Assembly: GCA_028023455.1 (NCBI GenBank)
Contig: JAQFVV010012509.1
Span: 808,001 to 872,000, forward strand
Direction of reading: 5' to 3'
Source of the DNA: Epiperipatus broadwayi
Lineage: Eukaryota > Onychophora > Udeonychophora > Euonychophora > Peripatidae
DNA length: 64,000 bases
In this document: positions 1-12,089 of the stretch, in pieces
Position numbering within the stretch: the stretch's first letter is position 1
Layout of the letters: each line of letters begins with the position of its first letter
Translations under genes and position numbers: made by a program
The notes under the pieces: generated by a model
Seen by the model: the letters and a program-made list of their open reading frames with translations, nothing else
What the model was told of the DNA's origin: nothing
The model's database searches: none

Positions 1-316
1 TATCATAAAATACTTCTAGAAAATTTTGCACTACTCATTTATTTTACATCCCCAATCCAACAAAGACGAGATTTTATAATAGTAGATTCTGTAATATCAT
101 TTAACAAGCTGAAGAACATAATTTTAGAATTTTATAAATCTTTTTAAATAAATTTTTACAATACCTTTATATTACATTGACAAGCTTTATGTCCAATTAA
201 TTTAATTCCAGTAGTTATGTCATTGTAATGAAATACCCAAGTCATTCAACTTGCTAAATGAAACAGAAGCAAACTGGGATCTATGTTGCATGTCAACATA
301 ATTCTACTTAAATCCT

Positions 317-485
317 CAAACATCACATGATCACAATTCTTTATGCTTATACAAGCTGTTTTTCACAGAGGCAAAACTCTCCATACAGTAGTATAGGGAT
401 TTTATGCACAAACTTTCCTGCATCCATTGATTACTCTGGCTTGCACTGAGTGGTGCTACTGTATGGAGATTTTTGCCTCTGTGTT
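317..485. mobile_element. R1 element, short palindromic copy
   Basis: Inverted repeat of the R1 family. The left arm holds the family landmarks ACATCACATGATCAC and AGAGGCAAAACTCTCCATA; the right arm carries their complement, ending in TTTTGCCTCTGTG. The centre is deleted, so the hammerhead segment found in longer copies is missing. A 12 bp direct duplication, TACTTAAATCCT, sits immediately outside the element (305-316 and 486-497), which shows a real insertion. Duplications of this size suit target-primed retrotransposition better than most cut-and-paste transposases. Confidence 0.8.
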
Positions 486-497
486 TACTTAAATCCT

Positions 498-3400
498 ATA
501 AAATTATTTATATTGACTCACATTCTCAAATTGTTAACTATTCAAGCTAATTTCCAGATCAGGTAATTAAAAGTAGTGTCACACTAAAATAAGCATAGCT
601 AACCCAGATAACTATTTCTCATCGAAATGAAAGAGAAACAATGAGAACTAATTTTACTTTTATTTAAAGTATTTAACTTACTAATATCCTGATGAATATC
701 AGGATTTAATGAATCATTTTAGATTTGCTGTTAACTTACCCATAGCTATTATAAATCTTAAATTATAATCACTGTAAAATTTTATATATCAATCTCTTTC
801 ATCACATTCACTTCATGGAACATCTCCAAATGCTAGTGACTTATAGAATTTCTTTAATATACATCTTATTTATAACCAAACTGTTCTTGGAGCTTGAATA
901 TTATATATATTTACAGTAGTCAAAACATTATTACTCCAATATTTATATTCTATAATAGATGCAAAAATTTATATTCACATTACTGCACTTACGAAACAGA
1001 AAAATGACACTATAATAAATTGACGAATGTTCTTGCATACTCCTCCCAAACTGTTATAAATCATGACCTATCACTAAGTGTAAAATTTTCCAGACCAAAT
1101 TCTTTCATCATACATTAATTCATGGAAAAATCCTACCACCAGAGAGCTGGCATACACTCAAACATTCAAACAGAGACAATAGGCAGAATTTTCTATTTAC
1201 ATCACTTAGCAATATAATTTTGCAGCTCCAAAATCAAATTTAACTGAAAAAATATATTTTTATTTCATTATACATAGACTATTGTTACTCCAAATACCAT
1301 AAAATCTTTCATTTCTGAGAATTTTTAGATTACTCAATGTGACATTGCAAAAATATGTACACAAAAACTACAATTCTTGTAGAGCATATTACAATAAAAA
1401 AAGTTGATCGAAAAATCAGTTCAAAGTATATTTTTGCATGTTATGCGTCTGTAATACATATTGATTTTCAATTGTGCATGACATATAAAACAAACACACA
1501 CAAAAGGGATTCTGTGCTGAAAGTTCATTTTTAAAAGAAATAAAAATAGAAACAACATAGGTTCTAATGTTAGAATACTATTTTTATTACATCTGACTAG
1601 ATAAAAAAGCAATAGCATATGGTCAAAGATTATAAAACATAGTACATGTTTGTGAAGAAGTTTAATTTATCTACAAACATATGAAAAGAAGATATTAATT
1701 TGCTTCCAAAAGTTAAAAAAAAAAGGAAGATTCTATGCTAAAAGTTTGTTTCCAAAACAAAATAAAAATAGAAAAAAATGATTGCTTCAGTTACTCAAGG
1801 TAACATCTGTATGGACACAATGCATATAATAGATAGTACAAATAAATATATATGATCAATAAGTGTACAATAAAGCTTAATGTATTCATATATATCTACA
1901 ATATATTAAATGGATGTAATCACATGGATAGTATATATATAAGTATTGGTTGTTGTATAAATATTAAAATAGTTGTTTTAAAGTACCTTTATATATAACC
2001 ATATGCATATTAAAAACAATTCCAATTTAAAACTAAGCAAATAAATAAATCAAAAAATTAAAGGGGATGGGAATAGAACTTAGTAAAATGAGGGTTAAAA
2101 TTTACTTCATTTATTAATTTGCCTAAAGTAGATATATTATTACTAATAATTAATAGTAATACGAATACTTACAATTAAGGTTAGTATGTGTGTGCGTATA
2201 GTTTCAATGATTATCCCACTAAATTAATTTTAGTTACAAAAAAGACTGATAGAACAGACATTTTTTTTTATTATTAATTCCAATAATATTAAAAAAAACA
2301 ACTTCGTTGATAAAATATCCAAATCATTTATTTCTGAAATTAAATGTTTTTCAGCATGCAAACATTCACGAATGTTTTTTAAAAAAATCAGAATGCATTA
2401 ATAAAAGTTTAAAATTTTTTTGGTTGATTTAAATGAGACAAATTGTCTTTAGTACATTTGTTATTACTGAAAAGTTTAAACAAAACTAGAACAATATATA
2501 CTGTATTATTAAAATGTAGACAAAACTAAACCAATATAAGAAAATAAATGATTTTTGATTTACAACAATAAATGTAACTAAGAAAAAAGGCTTTCCCCTC
2601 TCCTCTTAACGTATACAGTTGTTTCGGATATCTTAAAACCATGACCTTGGAATTAAAATAAAAGACTTAGTTCCGGATGTTATTTATCAATAAGTTCACT
2701 TCTAAATCAACTTAGTTTCTTTACTGTATCCCTTTCTAATATCTTGAAAGAAATAAGTAAGCAAAGATTGACAGATTGCATTAACAAAAACAGAAATATA
2801 AGGGAAATAACGATGACATATAAATGAAGCTCTTTCCCATAAATACATGGATCAAAAAGAAACATTGTTTAACGTTATCATAGTTAACATGAGTTACAAT
2901 TATTTAAGTATATGAATTAAAAACAAAGTTCACAAATGAACTTTGCACATCATTATTCATATGAAATATATGTCTGCGGATTTTTTTCCCTAAAAAAAAA
3001 GACGAAGAAACTTTAATTACGTCCATATAAACACCTCATTTGTCTAATCTGTTTATCAGTGTATAGTTAATACGTTGGCTGTTTTATTTGGAAAATGAAA
3101 AGCAAATATATTTTATCAGTTCTCAAATTATAGATATGCTGATATTTTAAAATTTACTTGTGCATTTTAAGACACCCTAAAAGTTTAAATAAATATATTC
3201 GAATGTAAAGAAAAAAATTAAGATGGAAATAAAAATCATAAATTTAATGTAAAGATGTGGATGTGGGGTATATTATAAAAGTATGGAATCATCATCATTA
3301 AACATGAGTAGTCATACCCAAAGCAACACAATCGATGATCATGAGCAAAACATCACGTTGGAAGAAATTATAAATATACATCATTAGCATTAATCATTAA

Positions 3401-3895
3401 TAGTCAAGTCATCTCTTGTGACTGAAATTAAAAAAGATACTCTATAAAATCTGAGGCTAATCATCTAGTCAATTAATCTTCTATCTGTACACTACTTAAA
3501 TGCTAAAATTACAATAATACATAATTAGGTATCAAAAATGCTGATTATCATCAATGTTCTTGGCCATGTGGTATCATGAGTTTACTGGCTATCAATAAAC
3601 TAATTATCAAATCTATAAAGGAAGGTGAAATATGTTAACTTTCAAGTTGATCATTACCTTTGTACCATCAAAATAATTATATAGAGAATTATCTGGATGG
3701 CCACACAAACATTTAGCTATGTACATATATACAAATACCATTATTGTCTGAATTAGCTTTCAGTCACAAGGACCCTGATCAATGTGCCAGTGAACAATAG
3801 CAGGTACATATAAATATAACAATCTACTCTAGTATTAAATAACTTCATTATAATAACTCAAGACAATGATTAATACATTTATTAATTAGAAAAAG
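498..3895. other. AT-rich sequence without recognisable genes
   Basis: Long AT-rich stretch with homopolymer runs and short ORFs only. No splice-bounded exon, RNA gene or repeat family recognised. The antisense ORF at 1421-1618 is low-complexity and lacks any domain signature. Confidence 0.5.
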
Positions 3896-3898
3896 CAA

Positions 3899-4196
3899 CA
3901 ACAACAATAATAATAATTTTTTAAAAAATCAAATCAGTGGTCTAATACTGAAATTGTAAGATTCAAGTTCGAATCTTAGTTTCACATCCGTCCTATTTGT
4001 TCTATCGTCTTCTATCCACTCCTCCCTTCCACCTGAATTTAAACCATCAACAACAATAATAATAATTTTTTAAAAAATCAAATCAGTGGTCTAATACTGA
4101 AATTGTAAGATTCAAGTTCGAATCTTAGTTTCACATCCGTCCTATTTGTTCTATCGTCTTCTATCCACTCCTCCCTTCCACCTGAATTTAAACCAT
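3899..4196 (+). repeat. Tandem duplication of a tRNA-derived SINE (2 x 149 bp)
   Basis: Two adjacent units (3899-4047 and 4048-4196) appear identical by eye. Each contains an A-box-like AGTGGTCTAATACTG and a B-box-like AAGTTCGAATCTT, the internal RNA polymerase III promoter pair of tRNA-derived SINEs. A pyrimidine-rich body follows, ending in CTGAATTTAAACCATC. A (CAA)n/(TAA)n stretch precedes each unit, so the duplication may have arisen by unequal exchange through the simple repeat or by insertion of a dimer. The apparent identity implies a recent event. A diverged relative of the body and end may lie at 9150-9275. Confidence 0.65.
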
Positions 4197-4390
4197 CAAT
4201 ATTGGACTGTGTGCGTATAATAGTATTAATTATATATGTAAAATCTTGTTAAATATGCCTCATGCACACACATTCCAATATGAGATATTAAGACACTGAA
4301 AATAATTTATTAAATTTAGAATATTTAATATTTTGTGTTAATTATTATTTATATCAAAATTATATAATATTTTTTTTTTTAAGTGTCATA

Positions 4391-4473
4391 GCATCGGCCG
4401 GGACACGAACCCGCAACCCGGGCAACTGCCTGCAAGTGCAAAGCAGTCGCGCTGACCTCTCGACCACCAATGC
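4391..4473 (-). mobile_element. S1 SINE: 83-nt type II tRNA-like head, intact fold
   Basis: Read on the minus strand this begins GCATTGGTGGTCGAGAGG and ends GGCCGATGC. The first and last seven bases pair as an acceptor stem with one G-U wobble. An A-box-like TGGTCGAGAGGTCAGCG and a B-box-like GGGTTCGTGTCC are present, as in type II (Ser/Leu-like) tRNAs with a long variable arm. A short CACTT tail plus oligo(A) follows. A 17 bp duplication, AAATTATATAATATTTT, flanks the insertion (4357-4373 and 4479-4495), so this is a transposed SINE and not a resident tRNA gene. Confidence 0.85.
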
Positions 4474-4499
4474 AAGACAAATTATATAATATTTTAATT

Positions 4500-5935
4500 T
4501 ATAAAATCTAAAAGTTGTTTTTTAACATTTTTAAATGTTTAAATGTATTAAAAATAGAAATTCCCCTGCTAAGTGAAATCCTAAGTTATAGTGGGTTGGG
4601 AGAGCCAATAGAATACTGAGAAATATTCCTAAAAGCTTTTAATTAGTTTTAAAGAAACATCTACAGTATAATGAGGTCATAGGTGAAATATGTAATAAAA
4701 TAAAGTAAAATGCTCGGATTGAAATGACAAATGGAACATGTGCTCTTAATGCACAATTTTATCTGCGGATATTTGAGCGGACCAAAAAGGCGAACAAATA
4801 CGTAATGTCAAATTGATCTGAAAGATAAAGAGCAAGAGAGACAAAAGGTATATAAAGTCTTGTTCAAAGTAAAATCAAGCTATCTATCCATCTGAATCTC
4901 CCAATGTCAGGCTAAGTTAATATCAAATGTCTAATCTCTGATCTGCCGTCTGTTTTTTTTTTTATTAAAATATACTTTTCACGTATAACATTGCAATGCC
5001 TGAGTAGTAGGCATTAGCTATTTTACTCTGAATGGGAGATGCACTGGATCCCCTACTTGCTTTTAAAATGAACTGAAATTGTCTGCTGTAAACCATATAC
5101 TGCTGCCTAATCAATTGCTGCTTACAATCATGACCACTAAATGAACTGTTAAGGAAAAACTACTGTGCCATACTTCATGAACGAGAGGATCATTCAGAAA
5201 TGTGCACATTCTGCTTAAATTAAAGGTAACTGGTACCCATAATCTCTTAAAAAGTTTTACACTCTTTTATTCAAAACTAGAACTCGTATTTCTAATTTGT
5301 AATGTTTTATTTATAATTCCTCTTCATGTAAATCCTTTTAAACCACTAAACTTCTTAAAATCTGTAACCTTGTAATGCTTAAATGACTATACAATCTTCC
5401 CTTTTCTTTGGGTATTCAATTCTGTATTTATTTATTTATTGACGTAATTAATTTCATGCCTCAATAATTACTGACCTAGCCTCTTAACTTTATTAAATGT
5501 TAGCCTTCACCAAAATGCGTGGAGTTATTAAATAATATATTTATAGTAAAATTATTTCTCGGATGCGTCTCATTGTATATTAATATGCTTTCTTGTACCT
5601 TCTTATATTTTAATGAATTATCTTAGCTTCAGAGACACATCTAACTTTCATGATTAGCTGTGAGTGTGGGTATACCATAATTTGTGTGGGTGGATATCTT
5701 AGCTTAACCATAGAGATATGCTAGAATTATAATTTTTACCATTTTATTAATAATTTCGATTGGTATCCATTGAATTTAACTTTATAATTAAACCAATCTC
5801 ATGTTAATTGAGGGCTTGTAAGTTAATTACTTATAAATGTGGACCTTGGGAGTGTGTCATCATTTAGCAATTAAATATAAATCTTGTTCTATTATAAACA
5901 TTAGGTGTTATTATTGAGCAATGCCAAAGTTTTTC
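4500..5935. other. Unique non-coding sequence, possibly regulatory
   Basis: No repeat or ORF recognised. Parts such as 5000-5160 and 5620-5900 have balanced composition and several homeodomain-type TAATTA or TTAATTG cores, unlike the surrounding low-complexity DNA. This is compatible with a conserved non-coding element, but conservation cannot be judged from one sequence. Confidence 0.3.
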
Positions 5936-5937
5936 TT

Positions 5938-6232
5938 TTATTTTAAGCCAGGGAAATCACTGGATACCTATATCTAAAGGTATCGTTCCATTCCATATGG
6001 AAGGGCATAGTTCAAAATTCTACCATGGAAAGCTGAGTCCGTCATGTGGTTGGATAGTAATGGTGGTAGAAGTTCCTATACACCCAGACTTGCGATTATG
6101 ACTGGTTTCGTAGGGTCTCCGGCAGAAAGCCCGCCCATGAGTTTGTATTTTCCTCCTGGCTTGCATCTCAAAGTTTGCTCCATTATTATTATATGGCATC
6201 ACTATCAATACCACCTCTTGTCTAGCTAACTA
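5938..6232 (-). repeat. Unclassified relatively GC-rich segment
   Basis: About 290 bp with clearly higher GC and CpG than its flanks. It includes CGTAGGGTCTCCGGCAG and GCCCGCCCATGAG on the plus strand. Overlapping ORFs on both strands (6020-6214 minus, 6044-6229 plus) show no recognisable domain. It may be the 3' end of a transposable element or a conserved element; I cannot decide. No clear target-site duplication was seen. Confidence 0.3.
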
Positions 6233-6732
6233 TTCTTTTATTCTTTGCTTATGATTTCACTTCCCAAGCCTCCCACATTCTTTGCCCTCAAATAACAGGC
6301 CCTCTGTAGAATTAATCATTAATATAAAGCTTTATATATATATAATCTATTGTTGGGATGAGTTAATTTGCAGTCGTATATCTCGTTCAACTTTTATCTC
6401 ACACGATAGCTAATGTATTTAGTCTGGGTCATGAAATGACAGTTTGCTACCATTAAATACCCAAAGGGACAAGTTAAATGAAATGCTTTAATAATGTAAA
6501 CTCATGCCATATTAGGAGTATTGACTAAGATCAAACTCCAAGTCTGTAAATAAATTTATATTAATATTAAATATAGTTTAAATTATATATAAGTCTTCAT
6601 GTCTATTTCCTTAATGCCTTTGTCAAAATCAATCAAATATAACTAGATCATTCATTAGATTTATAATAATATTAGCTTAATATATTACACAGGCTTAAAC
6701 CTGTATTTATATATGTAATACAATTAGTTAGA

Positions 6733-6960
6733 GTCTCTTGCATCTCCCTGACCGCCATGGTCTAAAAGATGTTTGCTAATATGATGGCAAGTATGTTATC
6801 CCATAGTTATATGTTGTGTAATCAATCTACTAGATTCGATCTCAGCATCGCAGGCCCTGAATCCACTTGTAGTGCTGCTTTTTGACTGTAGTGGAGGGAA
6901 GATGCAACTGGTTAACGAGATATATGAATTCTGACCATTACAATACATATTCTGTAATAC
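6733..6960 (+). mobile_element. S2 SINE-like repeat, copy 1
   Basis: Shares an ordered set of blocks with 11826-12055: CTCCCTGACC near the start, a tRNA B-box-like TAGATTCGA in the middle, then (T)TAACGAGATA.(A)GA.TTCTGAC.(A/G)TTACAA near the end. The two copies are strongly diverged, implying an old family. The internal B-box-like motif suggests a tRNA-derived SINE, but the A box is not clear. Confidence 0.4.
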
Positions 6961-6964
6961 AAAT

Positions 6965-7910
6965 ACATTATTCTGATATTGGCTTGCAAATAAAGATATT
7001 CGAACAATCAAATTTACAAAGACATATAGTTTACATAATGCATTTATATAAACACACAGACCTGCATACATGGTAAAACAAAATAATACAATCATCTATA
7101 TTATTCTATTTTAATACATAAATAGTGAATAAATCTAGATATATGTGTATGCATATAGATAAATATACATACCATGTATGGTAATATATGAATAATATTT
7201 CATTTGTCAAAGATAACACCATTAAATCTACGCTAATATTTTAACCAATAAAGGCACATACACATGCTTGTTCCAATATAAAATAAAATATTTCCAATTC
7301 TTAATTTGCATTTAAAATTAGTTTTATCAATATCTTTGTTTACTCAAAATCTGGTATTTAATCTGTCATTACATTATAAAATTTTATTATACTGTATCAT
7401 AAAAATAAAATTACTCAACAATTTCTAACATTTCAACTATATTTTATGACTTTTGTCAAAGAAATTTTTTACTAACGAAAAACAATATTGATAAATCATA
7501 TTCACATATATATATTATGATGATTGCATAGAAATAATAAGGACTTAGAAAATTAAAATAACATTGAACAAATTAATATTTCTTTACATGATGAAATTAA
7601 TAAATACACCAAACAAAAAAAAAAAAAAAACAACAACAAAATTAACAAAGTATTAAAATCAATCACTGTAATGTATCTTTATATATCAGTTTAAATTGCA
7701 ATATTCACCCTTAAAATTTGGAGCAAGAGATGAGGTAGCTTGCAAACATACACAGCTATAATTTATGTAAATAGATTTGATCAGTCTAGATTGCAAATAT
7801 TTAATGTATAGTATTAAAGATTTTAGATTGCTTGCATTTTATATTAATTTATGGCAACGATTTAAAAAAAAAAAAGTGTATAATTGAATCATAATTAAGA
7901 TATATAAATA
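6965..7910. other. AT-rich sequence without recognisable genes
   Basis: Low-complexity AT-rich DNA with A runs, for example around 7616-7630. The overlapping ORFs at 6796-7095 and 6882-7076 extend from the S2 repeat and show no domain signature. Confidence 0.45.
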
Positions 7911-7914
7911 TAAT

Positions 7915-8240
7915 ATATGCTATCATCATCATTTTCAATCATTATTGATAAACTGCTAAATGCAGAACTCTCAAAATTCAATCCATTTTCTCTGATCTCT
8001 AGCATCTTTTCCCCATGTCACCTCAGCACACTTCCTTATTTCATCCATCCATCTGACCTGTGGCCTCTTTCTAAGTCTTTTACAATTTTTTTGGAATCCA
8101 GTTTAAGATTTCAACTATCTTCCTATTATCGTCTATTCTAGAAATATGCCCAGCCCAATTACTCCAGTCTCTTAATTCTTTCAGTGATGCCATTAACACC
8201 TGTTTCTTCTTTCACCTCTGTACTTCATTTTTATTGCATG
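7915..8240 (-). pseudogene. LINE 3' fragment: C-terminus of a non-LTR reverse transcriptase
   Basis: On the minus strand, conceptual translation across frames gives a broken string beginning ITERIKRLE, then WAGHISRIDDNR, then ILNWIPKKL and a K/R-rich segment leading into GQMDG. This is the conserved C-terminal tail found downstream of the reverse-transcriptase domain in widespread invertebrate non-LTR retrotransposons, often annotated as endonuclease-reverse transcriptase. Stops and frameshifts make it a relic. No upstream catalytic part is recognisable here, so it is a 5'-truncated insertion, the usual result of incomplete target-primed reverse transcription. The plus-strand ORF at 7917-8141 is a shadow. 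Confidence 0.7.
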
Positions 8241-8244
8241 CTAT

Positions 8245-9115
8245 AACATGTATAATATTTTAAAAATCAAAATTGTTCTGCAAACATTAATTAATAAAGC
8301 AATTAAGAATATTTTCTGAATAAATAAAAAATAATTAAAGGTAATATCTTAAAAAGTTTTTAATATGATTTAAAATCATTTCATGCACTAGCTGGTTTAT
8401 TATCAGAATTAAAAAAAAAAAAAGTATTTCAGAAGCACTTTCAAAAAGACTTGGAGGAAAAAACAAGTTTATATTGCACTAGAGTAGTGAACCAAGTATA
8501 AAAAATCATAGCAGTTTCTAAGAAATCAGACACAATGATTTCTGTATCCCCTATCAATTGTTAGAGGCAGTGAACTTGACTATAAGTTAAGCCAATCCAG
8601 CTAGTCATCAATGTAAACATTACTTTTAAATATATCCACATCGAAGCAATGACAAACCAAGATCATGGATTTAGCTTGGTTGATATATCTTAATAAGACA
8701 CTCTAAAAGTATATCTGCACTTATCATCCGTCCATGTAGCATCTAGAAGTGAGGAGTTGCCCTCACATGAAGTCAAGTTAATCTGATTGTCTGGTAACAT
8801 CAAAATATATTGACATAACACAAAAACTATCTGCCATAATGCTGTCTAATTCAATGAAGATAAAAGTCTTTAAAAATATAACATCACTATCATCATTTCA
8901 AATAAAATAAAGGAAATTAACTTTGAGTATAAATTGTTTATAACTTACAAGCTTAAAAGAATAAGGTCATGTGATCTATGTCTCTTATTTTGACTATTTA
9001 TAACTTTGAGTACGTTTGAAACCCAATCTAAGTAAGCACTGGATTATACATGTAAAATTAAAAGAACTTGTCAGACTTCAGAACATTTAAGCTCTGAATG
9101 AGCGAAGAACTTTGA
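8245..9115. other. AT-rich sequence without recognisable genes
   Basis: No coding, RNA or repeat signature recognised. Contains an A run near 8410-8423. Confidence 0.4.
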
Positions 9116-9139
9116 ATTATATATATATTGAAACAGTAA

Positions 9140-9285
9140 GGTCTGCTTTGCAGATCTTCGTTTCACCTTTTCTCATCTATTTCCTACCCTCATACTTTAG
9201 TTTGAACCCCAATCTATCGTAGTGTGTCGGCAATACGCTTATATACCGAAAATCCCGCCTAATTTTAAACCACGAGTACAATGCT
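9140..9285. repeat. Possible diverged SINE of the 3.9 kb type
   Basis: Order of elements resembles the duplicated SINE at 3899-4196: a TTTCAC block, a CT-rich body with ATCTATTTCCTACCC, then a terminal CCTAATTTTAAACCAC. The tRNA-like head is not convincing in this copy. Several CpGs (GTCGG, ATACGC, ACCGA, CCCGCC) distinguish it from the flanks. Confidence 0.3.
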
Positions 9286-9918
9286 CGTATTATATATAAG
9301 TATAATTCATTCCCAACTAAATAAAATATTATGGATTATGTATATGTTCACATAATTTAGATTTATTTAAAAAGTAGGTTATATAAGTTGTAATTGCGCA
9401 CACATTATGATATGCATTTTAAAACTCATATCAAAATTATAAATTGTTAATTCAAGTTATTTTGTTTGAATCTATTTACAAAAATATATTACAGTCGTAA
9501 TATATTTTTGATTTAAAATAAAATTCATATTCATTTAGTAGATAGATTCAAATATTGCAATTGAAAAAGTAAAATCATTTTCTTTAATTTAATAAAAGTC
9601 ATTCCAAATATTTCTGTTAAAATAAATGAGGGACAATAGTTTAATTATTTCATGTTGTAATTATTATCTAAGAAAACAGCAGATGTCCACTTAAGGTTTT
9701 CTTTAATTAGTAAAAGTAATTTTTAATTAAATCTAGTTTGTAATTCGAATGTCGACAAGGAAATTAACAATAGAAATTAATTAAAATTTTGTTAAATTCC
9801 TTTAGACATTCGGATAGATTTAATTACAGCTGATAAGTCCGATATATTTTTGTAACACTCCAGGGCAGTTCTATTGTTCAATTCCACTATAAAAGGAAGG
9901 GTTTTCTTTTGTTCTCCA

Positions 9919-10075
9919 TTCTGGTCATTTTCTAATGAAATGTTTCTGGTCATTTTCTGATGAAATATTTCCAACCAAAATTATTCTGGTCATTTGCTGA
10001 TGAAATGTTTCTAACCAAAATCATTCTAGTGATTTGCTAATGAAATGTTTCTGGTCTTTTGCTGATGAAATGTTC
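9919..10075 (+). repeat. Minisatellite, TCTGGTCATTTGCTGATGAAATGTT-type units
   Basis: At least five degenerate copies of a unit with core GGTCATTTGCTGATGAAATG, alternating with a CTAACCAAAAT(C/T)ATT spacer, so that unit length switches between about 30 and 50 bp. The antisense ORF 9792-9974 is mostly this repeat. The CTGATGAAA string looks like a hammerhead core box, but no GAAAC box or helix I partner accompanies it, so it is treated as a plain minisatellite. Confidence 0.75.
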
Positions 10076-10079
10076 TAGT

Positions 10080-11240
10080 AAAATATTCTTCAAAATTTTT
10101 TTTCCCGAGATTTTAGCTACGTGCCTGCGAACTTATATTTGAAGCTGAGTTTTCGTCTCCAAATTAATTCATCATGTTTACCGCACAAATTGCTAACCTT
10201 GACATGTCGGAGTAGAGCCAGCGTGAGGGTATTTCCCTTAGGAATGGCCGGCTGCTGCTCTAGACCATCGGAAGTTTTCACGTAAGGAACCCCAGAACTG
10301 CTGCTGCTGCTTCCAAAAATATGAACATTCCAGATTTTGCTGCCGAGTTATAAAACCTGCCGAACATCAATCTACCTGCAAATGCTTCTCCAGAGGTAAC
10401 CTAAATTAACCCAAGAGCCCTTGTGATTCCTAACTAACATGCTATAGCTATTTTAAATTGTTTTGCTTTTATTTCAACGTGTTCAAATATAATCAACAGT
10501 TTTGCTCTCTATCCTTGGGTTAATATTTTCTATTTATAAAGCTTTCTTTTATTTTATTATGATAATGTGTCAGAATCATCTTTGACCGAGTGAATTATTC
10601 CCCTTGTTGAAAGTAAGATGCCGCTATTAATGCATATTTTAAATTTATAATAATTCCCATTTTTATTATCTCACAAATCACTTGTTCGAGGGCGATTCTA
10701 ATCTTCTTTAATATATGATAATCACATAGTTTAAAATCTACATTTTATTGTTTTTAACATAATATGAGAATATGTGTGAGGTCAATGATTTAAATGTGTC
10801 CCCAAATGCATGATTGCATTAATAAACCTATGCTTTCTTTTCAAACCCGCAAGCATGCATTTTCCTATGCTAAATACTGCATTCTCCTTTAATTACAAAG
10901 TTCATCATTAACGTCGAGAATGTACGGACCCTTTTAAATGAATTTCTGGGAATTTCTCTTAATCCAAGTAAAACCCATTTAGTATGTTTTATATACATGT
11001 TTAGTATTGCTGGTAAATGAATTGGTTGTTGAGACCGCTTTGTTTTGCTTTTCCAAGGATTTTTACACGGCCAAGTCCGTTCTCTCTTTGCTTCCTGCGG
11101 TTTCCAGGCAGTGTGTCCACAAATGTCACACCTGGGAATTAAACGCAGTCGTCATCCAGTCGCTAAGTTTCGGCTGTTCATGACAACACTTTCCAATGGG
11201 TTAGCGGTGATCTGCCCTCCATAGTCATTCCAAATATTTC
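10080..11240. promoter_or_regulatory. Low-repeat, CpG-retaining block; candidate conserved regulatory DNA
   Basis: Two subregions (10090-10330 and 11030-11225) have markedly higher GC and CpG than the surrounding DNA, for example CATGTCGGAGTAGAG, GGAATGGCCGGCTG and CACGGCCAAGTCCG. No transposon hallmarks, no ORF and no repeat partner in the window were found. Such islands in an AT-rich, CpG-poor background are often promoters, exons or conserved non-coding elements. Which of these applies here cannot be settled from sequence alone. 11320-11400 adds a further balanced-composition piece with TTTAATTATT homeodomain-type sites. Confidence 0.35.
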
Positions 11241-11825
11241 ACTATTGTTTTATTTATATATTTATTTTTACAAAGCATCCATGACTTAAACGTGTCACAC
11301 CCTCCAACTTTAATAAATTCATTATTAGCAATACTGGCCTCCCATCTGCTTTAATTATTATTATCAAATAAATGCCTTGATCACATCCCCACTTTATTGC
11401 TTAGTAAGCTTTTGTCCATGCCATTCTCGAAATCAATAAATATTATATAACCCATAATATCAAATATTTTATTAAACTGTTATAATTACTCAAAGCACCT
11501 CGCACATGTTCCCATTTCTTTAAGCACATTATCGTAATGCTATTAGTCCGAGGGTTAGAATATATAATTTTGCTTTAAAACCCTTTTGTCATTTATTGGA
11601 ATGTAATGCCAACAATTATTTAATATGCGTCCCTGTCTCATATAAGCAGACAGTGGCATTATATATATATTTCTATATAAATAAATTTTGAAATCATTTA
11701 AAACTAATTTTGATTTTATTTTATTGATTCCTATCACTGTCTCGGTCTATATATCTATTTTATACATTTCTCTTGTACATCCATAGATGTTAATTAGCAA
11801 CCCAAACTTATCTTAGTATAGCCTT

Positions 11826-12055
11826 TTTGTTTCTCCCTGACCACCAGGCACCGGTAAAGGGTTATACTAGTAGTAGCATCAGATGCGTTATCATGTAGGT
11901 GGCACTGTGAAATTTGGACTTTAGATTCGAACTTAGTATATCTAGAAGGCAACCCCTCCTAGAATGTTCAGTTTCATGTTTGGGGTTTGAATTCTGCAAT
12001 GTGTTAGCGAGATAGACGATTCTGACTGTTACAAAATGCACACAATAAATATATA
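11826..12055 (+). mobile_element. S2 SINE-like repeat, copy 2
   Basis: Partner of 6733-6960. It starts CTCCCTGACCACCAGG and contains a B-box-like TTTAGATTCGAACTT and a second GGGTTTGAATTC. It ends GTGTTAGCGAGATAGACG followed by TGTTACAAAATGCACAC. This copy is better preserved than the first and the tRNA-like middle (GTGGCACTGTGAA through GATTCGAAC) is clearer. Confidence 0.5.
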
Positions 12056-12089
12056 CTGATAAAAAAATTCTTATTTAATTATGTAAAAA

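Noticed and set aside
6796-7095. 99-residue antisense ORF
   Set aside because: It crosses a SINE-like repeat and low-complexity AT-rich DNA, overlaps an ORF on the other strand, and shows no domain.
9940-10075. Hammerhead ribozyme in the minisatellite
   Set aside because: CTGATGAAA boxes occur, but no GAAAC box, helix II or helix I partner at suitable distance.
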